Of a stretch of DNA of 9,633 nt, positions 1 through 6,948 are shown piece after piece. Made by a program: the position numbers and the translations under genes. The DNA comes from Verrucomicrobiales bacterium (lineage in GTDB: Bacteria > Verrucomicrobiota > Verrucomicrobiia > Verrucomicrobiales > Akkermansiaceae): contig DPWT01000287.1 in NCBI GenBank assembly GCA_003527555.1, positions 1-9,633 of the forward strand, read 5' to 3'. Positions within the stretch are counted from its first letter, which is position 1. The number at the start of each line of letters is the position of its first letter. Under the pieces are notes generated by a model, which searched no databases, had not been told where the DNA came from, and worked only from the letters and a program-made list of their open reading frames with translations.

Positions 1-4
1 AAAG

Positions 5-1432
5 TTAACTATCGCCAGGAAGTAGCCGCTTCAAACTCGAGTAGATTGGCCGACCTGAAACACGGCGGTTGAACAAGTATACAGCGATGCAGGCGAAGAG
101 AATATTCGTTCCCCAAGCAGCTAGGGCGGGGGGTAGAGTGCCAGCCTCACCGAAAGTCAGAAAAAAGCTCGAGGAAAATAGCATGCCTACGCACAGAAAG
201 AGAGCTATGGATACGCCCCCTCCCACACCTCTTCGCGAAAATACAATCCCAAGGGGTGCTGCAAGTAAGATTACCACTAAACAGATCACAGGCTGTGCGA
301 AGCGATAATGCCACTGCGTGAGATAGGGTCTGTGATTGGCCCATTCTATTCCCTTGTGAGCACTGAGCCAACTATTGAGCTCTGGAACACCAAGGTGCGA
401 CTGGGACAAGCCAGGTTTGACGATCTGCCATGGTGTTTCTGGCCAATCACGTATCACGACGTCACCCGTCTTCATGAGCTCTGGTTTGGGCGATGCTCGG
501 TTATCGATGATTTGTGTGCCAGTAAAAGTCCATTTTTTGTTCTCCCGCGACCACTGTGCCTGTTTTGCTCGCAAAACGGTTGTGGGGTGACCGCCACTGT
601 TGAAGGCACTCACTGTGACATTCATGATCGTATCAGTTTTTTCAAATTGATAGGGAAAGGCTCCCACTAACCATACGCGTTTTGAGTTATTATCACGATA
701 GAGAACAGTGCGGGCCCTATCAGCCTCGCCACCCTTGGCCTTATCCATGATGATTTCCTTATATCCCTCGGCCGTAGGCCCCCAGTGGTAATTGTACACA
801 AGACATACTGTTGAGGAAAAAATGCCCGTCACCAGCAGGGGTAAAACAATTCTGAAAATACCACGGCCTGTCTGTATCATTGATACAATTTCCTGGTGTC
901 GCGACATTTTCCCAAGGCTGTATAGCAGTGCCAACAATAGCACGTAGGGCAGCATAAAGACGATGGTCGCTGGTAGAAAGATGCCGTAATAGCTGATGGC
1001 CATCTCGATGCTGTTATTGCTTTGTGAGAAATTTGACGCGTTGTTCTGTAAATCGGTGAGCAGAAGCACGGCGAGCATACCACCCATACAGAGGGCGAAG
1101 GCTGAGAGGAAGCGGCGGGCGAGATAGCGATCGAGACTGCCTGAAAAATAATACATCCATGAAGCGATGGCGGGTATTATGCAGAGTAATGCTAATAACC
1201 ATGGGCGCAATCTATGCCCTGGGATGTCAGTATCGGGGAAACCAATGATGTGCTCATCCACGGCTGCCATCTCGTGAGGGATAACGTATAAGCATAGAAC
1301 AACGCCCAAAATCGACAGGCCGATTGGCCATAGTAGTGATTTGATCGAAAACCTTGCAAACACATCCTCATCATGCCGAGACAGGGTCAACTGGCAAGTC
1401 ACAAGTGTGGGCAGGATACATTGCATTCGCAT
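5..1432 (-). CDS. LptF/LptG (YjgP/YjgQ) family LPS-export permease with extra N-terminal membrane segments
   Basis: This is an inner-membrane permease subunit of the type that works with the LptB ATPase to extract lipopolysaccharide and feed it to the Lpt bridge. The family core begins near residue 100 (LDRYLARRFLSAF) and has the expected plan: three membrane segments (about 108-128, 148-172, 195-215), a large periplasmic beta-rich domain (about 216-375), then three more segments (about 380-398, 405-427, 437-455). The cytoplasmic coupling stretch SRHQEIVSMIQTGRG (about 177-190) matches the LptF/G pattern. Before the core lie about 100 extra residues with two hydrophobic segments (about 33-52 and 78-96), giving eight in total instead of six. 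The protein is 475 aa against about 355-365 in enteric bacteria. The start is ATG; a second ATG is two codons later, and neither has a clear Shine-Dalgarno. The gene is complete, ending in TAA at positions 7-5. I cannot tell LptF from LptG, so no symbol is given. Confidence 0.88.
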   Translation of the reverse strand: MRMQCILPTLVTCQLTLSRHDEDVFARFSIKSLLWPIGLSILGVVLCLYVIPHEMAAVDEHIIGFPDTDIPGHRLRPWLLALLCIIPAIASWMYYFSGSLDRYLARRFLSAFALCMGGMLAVLLLTDLQNNASNFSQSNNSIEMAISYYGIFLPATIVFMLPYVLLLALLYSLGKMSRHQEIVSMIQTGRGIFRIVLPLLVTGIFSSTVCLVYNYHWGPTAEGYKEIIMDKAKGGEADRARTVLYRDNNSKRVWLVGAFPYQFEKTDTIMNVTVSAFNSGGHPTTVLRAKQAQWSRENKKWTFTGTQIIDNRASPKPELMKTGDVVIRDWPETPWQIVKPGLSQSHLGVPELNSWLSAHKGIEWANHRPYLTQWHYRFAQPVICLVVILLAAPLGIVFSRRGVGGGVSIALFLCVGMLFSSSFFLTFGEAGTLPPALAAWGTNILFACIAVYLFNRRVSGRPIYSSLKRLLPGDS

Positions 1433-1495
1433 GTTATTTCATGAAGACCACGTCTTGCGGGAGCCACGTTCACGTGTTATCAATCGGCTCAAGAT

Positions 1496-2401
1496 ATGGG
1501 AATAGCAGATAGAGATTACCACCGAAACATGCCGCCTAAAATGCATAGCGGTATGGCGAGTCAGCCGTCACGTTTTGCGGCGGCTCCTGTAGTAAAGTGG
1601 CTGATGATCATCAATATCGCGGTGTATTTCCTAGATATGATTGTGCTTAAGTATAAGATGCAAGCATGGGGGCATTTTAGCGTGGCTACTGCAATTGAAA
1701 ATTTCCAAATTTGGCGTTTTATCACATTTCAGTTTTTGCATGATACGGCAAGTTTCCACCATCTATTGGTTAACATGCTTGGGCTTTTCTTTTTTGGGCA
1801 TTTTGCCGAGCGATGGTGGGGGAGTCAGAAGTTTCTAATTTATTATTTATCGACCGGCGCAGCTGGTGCTTTACTTTACGTAGTTCTTTTTTACGCGGGT
1901 TGGTTTGGCACCCAGCCAGTGCCAATAGGCTTGAACGAGATGTTGCCAGCTACATACATTCCCTTAGTGGGTGCGTCTGCGGGTATCTTCGGCATTCTAG
2001 CATGTGTTGCTATCATTGCGCCAAATCTCAAAGTATTGCTATTTTTTATTCTTCCCATGAGTATGCGCACCTTCGCATACATGGCGCTCGGTATAAGTGC
2101 GGTAGTTATTCTATTTAATCTCCAGAACGCCGGTGGTGAAGCAGGTCACCTTGGCGGCGCTATTCTTGGGTTCGTTTTAATGAAGTTTCCCTTCTTGCTT
2201 AACTTTATCGGTGAGAATAATGGACGAAATCGACGAGTCGTAGATGCTCGGGTGATGCGCGACTCCAAGATGAAGCCACGCATTGCCATCAATTTAGACG
2301 ATTCTGAAATCGACCGTATTCTCGATAAAGTTAATCGCGACGGCCTGCAGAGCCTGACTGAGGAAGAACGCGACGTGTTGAAGCGTGTGGCCAATCAATA
2401 A
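1496..2401 (+). CDS. Rhomboid family intramembrane serine protease
   Basis: This membrane protease should cleave transmembrane substrates within the bilayer with a Ser-His dyad. The nucleophile motif GASAG gives Ser161, and the partner histidine is His218 in GEAGHLGG. Other family marks are WR at 73-74, HHLLVN (H89, N93) in the second core helix and G-x3-E-x3-G (G101, E105, G109) in the loop after it. About six membrane segments lie between residues 33 and 236. The C-terminal 65 residues are polar and cytosolic-looking; DSEIDRILDKVNRDGLQSL followed by TEEERDVLKR resembles the small helical tail (DUF6576-like) seen on many Bacteroidota and Verrucomicrobiota rhomboids. The start is uncertain: ATG at 1496 has no Shine-Dalgarno, and Met12, Met16 or Met20 are also possible because the first 30 residues are not family-conserved. 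mazG follows after 8 bp, so the two are probably co-transcribed. The substrate is unknown. Confidence 0.93.
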   Translation: MGIADRDYHRNMPPKMHSGMASQPSRFAAAPVVKWLMIINIAVYFLDMIVLKYKMQAWGHFSVATAIENFQIWRFITFQFLHDTASFHHLLVNMLGLFFFGHFAERWWGSQKFLIYYLSTGAAGALLYVVLFYAGWFGTQPVPIGLNEMLPATYIPLVGASAGIFGILACVAIIAPNLKVLLFFILPMSMRTFAYMALGISAVVILFNLQNAGGEAGHLGGAILGFVLMKFPFLLNFIGENNGRNRRVVDARVMRDSKMKPRIAINLDDSEIDRILDKVNRDGLQSLTEEERDVLKRVANQ

Positions 2402-2409
2402 TTTGTTCA

Positions 2410-3207
2410 ATGGATGACCAAGAAATGATCAACTGCTCAGCGCAGGAAAAGCAAATGACTCGTCTGCGTGCGATCATTCACCGACTCCGTGCGCCGGGTG
2501 GATGCCCGTGGGATGCGGAGCAAACGCACGAAAGCCTGCTGCAAAATCTGATTGAGGAAACCTACGAGACGGTTGATGCAATCAAGCGAGGTGATTGGGA
2601 GCACCTTAAGGAAGAGCTTGGCGATCTATTGCTGCAGGTTGTTTTCCATAGTGAATTAGCGGAGGAAGCTGGGAGATATAATTTTGATGATGTTGCCAGT
2701 GGAGTTAGTGATAAGCTTGTTAGGCGACACCCACACGTTTACGGTGATAGCTCGGTGAATGATACTGACGGTGTGCTTAACCAGTGGGATGCGATCAAGA
2801 GACAGGAAAAAGGAGATGAAGACGAACCCTATCTTCATAATATAGGTAAAGGCCTCCCCTCGATGCTACGAGCCGCTAAACTGCAAAAAAAAGCCGCCAA
2901 AGTAGGCTTCGATTGGCCAGACGACGATGGCGTTGTGGATAAAATCCGTGAGGAATTGGAAGAGGTTGAGGAGGAAATTAAGTCAGGTGACAGCGACAAA
3001 CTCAGTGAGGAAATAGGGGACCTATTGTTTTCAGTGGTGAACCTCGCTCGCCGTCATAAGCTCGATCCTGAGATCCTATTAGAATCTACTAACGGTAAAT
3101 TTGAACAACGTTTTGCTGCGATGGATCATGCTTTGCAGTTGTTAGGGATTACGCTCGATTGCGCCACTCTGGATGAGATGGAGCTAGAGTGGCAAAGGTC
3201 AAAGTAG
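2410..3207 (+). CDS. mazG: Nucleoside triphosphate pyrophosphohydrolase MazG
   Basis: This cytosolic enzyme hydrolyses (d)NTPs to the monophosphate and pyrophosphate, a house-cleaning role that also affects nucleotide-based stress signalling. Two MazG repeats are visible. The N-terminal one has GGCPWD (30-35), EExxE at 49-53 and EELGD at 68-72, with RRHPHVYGD (105-113) closing it. The C-terminal one has the signature GFDW (166-169), EExxE at 181-185 and EEIGD at 200-204. These acidic clusters bind Mg2+. The length of 265 aa matches E. coli MazG (263). The first ATG (2410) lacks a Shine-Dalgarno, whereas Met16 (ATG at 2455) has AGGA at 2444-2447 with 7-nt spacing and starts closer to the family's usual N-terminus, so 2455 may be the true start. 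It sits 8 bp after the rhomboid gene; the pairing implies a shared transcript, not a shared function. Confidence 0.95.
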   Translation: MDDQEMINCSAQEKQMTRLRAIIHRLRAPGGCPWDAEQTHESLLQNLIEETYETVDAIKRGDWEHLKEELGDLLLQVVFHSELAEEAGRYNFDDVASGVSDKLVRRHPHVYGDSSVNDTDGVLNQWDAIKRQEKGDEDEPYLHNIGKGLPSMLRAAKLQKKAAKVGFDWPDDDGVVDKIREELEEVEEEIKSGDSDKLSEEIGDLLFSVVNLARRHKLDPEILLESTNGKFEQRFAAMDHALQLLGITLDCATLDEMELEWQRSK

Positions 3208-3220
3208 TAGGCAACACTAC
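3204..3220. terminator. Small hairpin spanning both stop codons of a convergent gene pair (weak terminator candidate)
   Basis: GTAGT (3204-3208) and ACTAC (3216-3220) form a perfect 5-bp stem with a 7-nt loop. The TAG stop of mazG (3205-3207) sits in one arm and the TAG stop of the minus-strand DUF1844 gene (3219-3217) in the other. No T-run follows on either strand, so it is at best a weak bidirectional terminator; 5 bp could arise by chance. Confidence 0.25.
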
Positions 3221-3483
3221 GCGAGATCCTCTACATTGGCATACAGAGCGCGAATATTTAGCAGAGCTTTCTCAAGTAAGCTAGATTCATCGGCCGTCAG
3301 GTTCCCTTTGGTCTTAGCGGCGAGCATTTCTAATGAGTCCAAGACGGTAGCTGCTGCTTTGAGGTTAACACTGGTTTCACCGGTGGCAGGGTTGGGGAGT
3401 TGACCAAGAAATAGTCCAGCATTTTGTGCCTGAAGGTAAACGAAGTCATTGAAGCGGGTGTCAGTTTGTTTGGTGTCACTCAT
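3217..3483 (-). CDS. DUF1844 domain-containing small protein
   Basis: This 88-residue protein matches the DUF1844 pattern over nearly its whole length: FNDFVYLQAQNAGLFLGQLPNPATG (residues 11-35, key elements being the hydrophobic helix and the LPNP turn), a second helix around VLDSLEMLAAKTKGNLT (47-63), and a third, ESSLLEKALLNIRALY (66-81). The function is unknown. I see no signal peptide, and the moderately hydrophobic first helix is probably buried in a helical bundle. It starts at ATG with no evident Shine-Dalgarno. It lies 40 bp downstream of the M16 peptidase on the same strand and is probably co-transcribed with it. Its stop is only 9 bp from the mazG stop. Family assignment is from memory of the pattern; no role can be inferred from context. 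Confidence 0.85.
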   Translation of the reverse strand: MSDTKQTDTRFNDFVYLQAQNAGLFLGQLPNPATGETSVNLKAAATVLDSLEMLAAKTKGNLTADESSLLEKALLNIRALYANVEDLA

Positions 3484-3523
3484 TGTGTTGTTGATTGCAG
3501 ATTTAGAGAATTGGGATTATCAG

Positions 3524-6088
3524 TTAGGGCGTTACGGTAACAATAACCGGCTTTTTGCCAAAGTATTTTCGTGCTGCTTTTTTTATGTCATCATCAGTCA
3601 ATGCACGGATGACATCAGGTGTGTGCGTATGATGATCCGCAGGGAAGCCTAACAAGACATCAATTGCGCTGAGGCGTGCCATCGATCCTATTTTTTGTTT
3701 GCTTAGCGCATGAGATGCCAGCCAAGTGGTTTTAACATCTTTTAGTGTATTCTCAGGAATGCCTTTCTCTGCGATCTTCTCAATTTCCTCTAATAAAACT
3801 GAGCGTGCGGTATCAAGCTGTTCTGGCGAGGTCCCCATGTAGAATGCAAACATACCGGTGTTGATGCCATGGAACTGAGTGGCAGATACATAGTAGGCGA
3901 GTCCAAGCTCTTCTCGGATTTTGGTGAATAGTGGCCCTGCCATGTCTGTGCAATAGTCATGGATTAGCTCGAGTGCGTGATTGTCGCATTCATGTGCACT
4001 GGCACCATGGAAACCAACTGTGAGAATAGCTTGCTGTTTGTCGAGTTGCTCGCGAATCTCAATCGGTTTCAAGATATCAACATCTGGAGCGGTCATGCGT
4101 TTGCCTTTTTCCATGGTGCCAAAAAACTTCTCTACATCATCAGTCACGGCTTCCAGATCGATGTCGCCAAAAATAGCGAGCACTGAGTTTTTAGCCGTGA
4201 AATATTTCTGATGATATGTGGCAAGTGAATTGGAGGTAAGTGCATTCAGGGACTTTTCAGTTCCCCCGCTGTTTAATCCGTAACCATTTTCGCCAAAGAG
4301 GGCGGGTCTCATCTGTCGGAATGCTACCGATAGTGGATCTTGTTCTTGTTCACGTAACTCGGTAATCATCGTTTTACGTTCACGCTCAAGTGCCTCTTCA
4401 GGAAGTGATGGGTTTTGAATTAGATCGCCAACGATTTCTAGTACGACCGGTAAATCGTCACGTAAGCATGATGCTGAAGTCAATGTTGTGTTATTACCAC
4501 AGCTGATTCCGTATGATGCGCCGAGCGAGTCCATCGTATGCGCGATGTCCTCACCCGTCATTGTGTTCGTGCCCTTTGGTATAAGTTTGGACAGAAGAGC
4601 GTTGGTTCCCGAGTTCTCTGCGGTCTCTGAAACTAACCCCGCGAGTGTTGCCATGGTAATGGAGACTGTTGGTAGGCGGTCATCTTTCATCAACACAAGG
4701 GTGAGCCCATTGTTGAGCTCGCGGGTAATCATTTCGCCACGTGTCGATATGGGTTTGATATCCGTTTTGCTTATTTCTTGGTCCTCTGGGTCAAGTGAAG
4801 TTATAGTGAGTGTGTCAGGGATCAGATAGGTCTCTGCGCATCGCCACAGGTCATTTTCGCTAACGCGGTTAATATAAGTTAGGTAATCACGAGTGAAATT
4901 GAGATTGCGTGTTTCCTGCCAGTTTGATGCAAGGTCTGATGCTCTACCAGATGCAGTAGCCAATGTGCGAACTTGGTTCACGTAGGTTATGCGTTTTGCC
5001 TTCGATAATTCATCGTTCATTTCAGCTTTTGTTAGCTGGTTGATTTCTTCGAGAATTTTTGCCTGTAACGCATCAGATTTCTCAGGATCTACAATCGCAG
5101 ATACCGCAAATAGCCCGGGAAGCTGGGGAGTATTCATGCACCATGAACCAATGTGATGGCAGAGACCGGTTCGCTCACGGATGTTGCGATATAATCTACT
5201 CGACCGCCCTGTGCCAAGAATCGTAGCCAGTAAGTCAAGGGTGGCAGAGTCGCGGTGCTCAAGTTCGGGGATTTGCCATGCCATGGTGAGTTTGGATGTA
5301 GGAATGGAGAATTTTTCAGTCCGTTGTCGTTGACCCATTTGGCGAGGTTCAGCTGTTACCAGAGCAGGGCGAGTGCAGGTTCTCGTGATGTTTACTGTTT
5401 CTTCTTTTAAGTAATCGAGAATCTTCCCAGTATCAAAATCACCTGAAACACATAAAAAGGTATTCTCCGTTGTGTAACGCTCGCGATGATACTTCTGCAT
5501 ATCTTCACGGGTGAGTTGATTAAACAGATCCATGTGACCGATCACAGGCTGGCTGCGAGCATCGATACTGTAGGCCGTTGAGTAGAGTAACCTACCGTTA
5601 CGGTCATCGGGGTCGTCCATACCCATATCGATTTCGCGCCTAATTACATTTTTCTCTTTTTCAAACTCCTCAGCAGGGAAAGAAGGTTTGAAGACCATCT
5701 CGGTTAGCACACTGAGAAACGTTTCTACGCTCTCGGCAGGACCGTCAATATAGTAGACGGTTCGATCAAATGTAGTGTATGCATTCCATTCACCGCCAGC
5801 TGCTTGAACGGTATCTGATATTGCTTGTCCGTCGTAACGTTCGGTCCCCTTAAAAACCATATGTTCTAGCAGGTGTGAGATTCCGGCGCCGAGGAAGCGG
5901 CCTTCGTGAATGCTTCCAGTCTCCACCCATGCTTGGGTAGAGATTACGGGTGCCTGTGGATCTGGATCAAGTAATACAGTTAGTCCGTTTTCCAGGGTGT
6001 GCACGCTGGCGCGGGTAGTAGGAAATTCCATGTGCGGAATTTGGTGGTTCTCGAGCCGATGCGCAAGAGCAGATTCAATATCTGTCAA
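3524..6088 (-). CDS. M16 family (insulinase/pitrilysin-type) zinc metallopeptidase, two fused halves
   Basis: This is a clan ME metallopeptidase that encloses peptides in a clamshell chamber. The inverted zinc motif HxxEH is H72-L-L-E75-H76; E145 and E152 lie 69 and 76 residues later, matching the spacing of the auxiliary and zinc-binding glutamates of pitrilysin. The first half covers about residues 25-420. The second starts near 431 (ELNNGLTLVLMKDD) and has ALLSK where the first has the zinc motif, so it is the inactive partner; IREELGLAYYVSA near residue 760 is the conserved R/Y segment of that half. The 854 aa fit a fused two-unit, four-domain enzyme. No signal peptide is seen, so it is probably cytosolic. 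The annotated start is TTG, directly after an in-frame TAG; the first in-frame ATG is Met20 (6031) and is equally credible, since the domain begins a few residues later. It probably leads an operon with the DUF1844 gene. Confidence 0.93.
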   Translation of the reverse strand: MTDIESALAHRLENHQIPHMEFPTTRASVHTLENGLTVLLDPDPQAPVISTQAWVETGSIHEGRFLGAGISHLLEHMVFKGTERYDGQAISDTVQAAGGEWNAYTTFDRTVYYIDGPAESVETFLSVLTEMVFKPSFPAEEFEKEKNVIRREIDMGMDDPDDRNGRLLYSTAYSIDARSQPVIGHMDLFNQLTREDMQKYHRERYTTENTFLCVSGDFDTGKILDYLKEETVNITRTCTRPALVTAEPRQMGQRQRTEKFSIPTSKLTMAWQIPELEHRDSATLDLLATILGTGRSSRLYRNIRERTGLCHHIGSWCMNTPQLPGLFAVSAIVDPEKSDALQAKILEEINQLTKAEMNDELSKAKRITYVNQVRTLATASGRASDLASNWQETRNLNFTRDYLTYINRVSENDLWRCAETYLIPDTLTITSLDPEDQEISKTDIKPISTRGEMITRELNNGLTLVLMKDDRLPTVSITMATLAGLVSETAENSGTNALLSKLIPKGTNTMTGEDIAHTMDSLGASYGISCGNNTTLTSASCLRDDLPVVLEIVGDLIQNPSLPEEALERERKTMITELREQEQDPLSVAFRQMRPALFGENGYGLNSGGTEKSLNALTSNSLATYHQKYFTAKNSVLAIFGDIDLEAVTDDVEKFFGTMEKGKRMTAPDVDILKPIEIREQLDKQQAILTVGFHGASAHECDNHALELIHDYCTDMAGPLFTKIREELGLAYYVSATQFHGINTGMFAFYMGTSPEQLDTARSVLLEEIEKIAEKGIPENTLKDVKTTWLASHALSKQKIGSMARLSAIDVLLGFPADHHTHTPDVIRALTDDDIKKAARKYFGKKPVIVTVTP

Positions 6089-6166
6089 CTAAGATTTAGA
6101 AATATAGTTTCACCAAAATGTTAATTACGTGTTGCGTGAGTTGATCGCACTGATTAAGTTGCTTGT

Positions 6167-6346
6167 GCTGCTGTGTTCGCCCGTTACTGGAATGCATGCC
6201 CAGACCGATAGACTATTACTGGGGGCGGCCCCTGTGGACTGATGTCATGCCTTTTCAGGAAGACAGATGATCGCAGGATGTCCCCAACCTGTTGAGCAAA
6301 CGGAAATGTGGCTCTCGCGCCAAGGACGGCACAGCGGCAATTTTTT
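6167..6346 (+). ncRNA. Candidate structured small RNA ending in a T-run (possibly 6S-like)
   Basis: GCTGCTGTGTT (6167-6177) can pair along 11 consecutive positions with GGCACAGCGGC (6328-6338), with three G-U pairs. The pairing resumes with CC/GG (6180-6181 with 6324-6325). Directly after the closing arm come AA and six T residues (6341-6346), as in a transcript end. Inside, CGTT/AACG (6182-6185 with 6299-6302), TGGC/GCCA (6309-6312 with 6319-6322), CCCAG/CTGGG (6199-6203 with 6219-6223) and GGAC/GTCC (6236-6239 with about 6279-6282) could form further helices. A long closing stem around an internally open rod of about 180 nt, with GUUCGC just inside the 5' arm, recalls 6S RNA, but the resemblance is partial and no clear promoter is seen. 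It may simply be a foldable intergenic region. Confidence 0.3.
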
Positions 6347-6411
6347 CTAATTTGTGGGATGATTTGCTTCAACGACTAACAATCGTGACTACCCATCGTT
6401 AGTAATTTTAA

Positions 6412-6430
6412 ATATGATAAAATGTCATAT
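6412..6430 (+). promoter_or_regulatory. Inverted repeat overlapping a -10-like hexamer upstream of the helix-turn-helix gene
   Basis: ATATGA (6412-6417) and TCATAT (6425-6430) are perfect inverted copies separated by 7 bp. TATGAT (6413-6418), inside the left arm, resembles a -10 box, but there is no matching -35 at 16-18 bp. The location, 54 bp before the ATG of a DNA-binding protein gene, would suit an autoregulatory operator. Six-base arms in AT-rich DNA are weak evidence. Confidence 0.22.
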
Positions 6431-6483
6431 GTTTATTTTTTTCTTGTAACACATTCATTTTTTGAACATCTACTCCATCTAAC

Positions 6484-6894
6484 ATGTCTATGAGCTCAAA
6501 AAGAAATTCTGCTGTAACAGGAAACCCAGATGGCGAAAATCGCGCAGTTGTCATACCAACTGAATCGAAGGGGCGCGGTAAGCGTTATACAACTGCTCAG
6601 AAATCTGAAGTGCTCGCCTATGTGAAAGAGGTGAATGCTGACATGGGCCGTGGTGGTGCGGCTGCTGCATCTCGGAAGTTCGGGATTAGCCAGATTACTA
6701 TCGGGCAGTGGATCCTAAAGAATTCTGCGCCGGTCCAAAAAACGAACTCAGATAATTCTGGGCCTAAGCCTAGCAATACTGGTTTTGCAGCTAAGCTGCG
6801 TCGGCTTGCGGATATTCATGATTTGATTTCCGAAAAGAAGGCCGAGCTTGTATCTCTTGAAAAAGAGTATGCTAGACTGAAGAAGGCTCTCTGA
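6484..6894 (+). CDS. Small helix-turn-helix / coiled-coil protein, transposase-OrfA-like
   Basis: This is a 136-residue probable DNA-binding protein. After a polar, disordered-looking N-terminus (1-30) comes a basic entry KGRGKRYTTAQKSEVLAYV (29-47) and then RGGAAAASRKFGISQITIGQW (about 56-76). This is the arrangement of the HTH_Tnp_1/OrfA fold: basic patch, first helix, Ala-rich helix, turn, and a recognition helix ending in W. A Ser/Asn-rich linker (80-100) leads to a C-terminal coiled coil (101-136) with hydrophobic positions at 105, 108, 111, 114/115, 118, 122, 125, 129, 132 and 136, suggesting a dimer. IS3-type OrfA proteins have the same HTH-plus-zipper plan, but no OrfB catalytic gene or terminal repeats are nearby, so this looks like a stand-alone or domesticated regulator. 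The start is ATG at 6484 (another ATG at codon 3) with no Shine-Dalgarno. The gene ends 23 bp before an intrinsic terminator. Targets are unknown. Confidence 0.72.
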   Translation: MSMSSKRNSAVTGNPDGENRAVVIPTESKGRGKRYTTAQKSEVLAYVKEVNADMGRGGAAAASRKFGISQITIGQWILKNSAPVQKTNSDNSGPKPSNTGFAAKLRRLADIHDLISEKKAELVSLEKEYARLKKAL

Positions 6895-6916
6895 GTATGG
6901 CTGAGATCAACCAATC

Positions 6917-6948
6917 GCTATCTGTATTGCGCAGATAGCATTTTTTTT
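6917..6948 (+). terminator. Strong intrinsic (Rho-independent) terminator between the HTH gene and metX
   Basis: GCTATCTG (6917-6924) pairs perfectly over 8 bp with CAGATAGC (6932-6939) around a 7-nt loop, followed by A and eight T residues (6941-6948). It lies 22 bp after the HTH stop codon, so it should end that transcript. It also sits only 33 bp before the metX ATG, which leaves very little room for a separate metX promoter downstream of it. Confidence 0.85.

Larger units (their letters stand above)
6089..6483. other. 395-bp gene-free region: structured segment followed by AT-rich promoter region
   Basis: No convincing protein-coding ORF is present; a 62-codon minus-strand reading frame (6372-6184) has no recognisable protein character. 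The left part (6089-6160) should hold the promoter of the minus-strand M16 gene, though I see no good -35/-10 pair. The middle (about 6160-6346) is GC-richer and foldable and is described as a candidate RNA. The right part (6347-6483) is strongly AT-rich and should hold the promoter of the helix-turn-helix gene. Confidence 0.6.

Noticed and set aside
308..670. 120-codon plus-strand frame inside the Lpt permease
   Set aside because: It lies antisense to a clear gene and shows no protein-like pattern.
6220..6290. Signal recognition particle RNA in the structured intergenic segment
   Set aside because: Some purine-rich words resemble the SRP loop region, but the conserved GGUCCGGAAGGAAGCAGC-type core is absent.
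6184..6372. 62-codon minus-strand reading frame in the intergenic region
   Set aside because: The composition looks random (Cys, Arg, Pro scattered, no domain), there is no Shine-Dalgarno, and it overlaps the better-supported structured segment.
6484..6894. Complete insertion sequence around the HTH gene
   Set aside because: No OrfB or DDE catalytic gene, no terminal inverted repeats and no flanking target duplication could be found.
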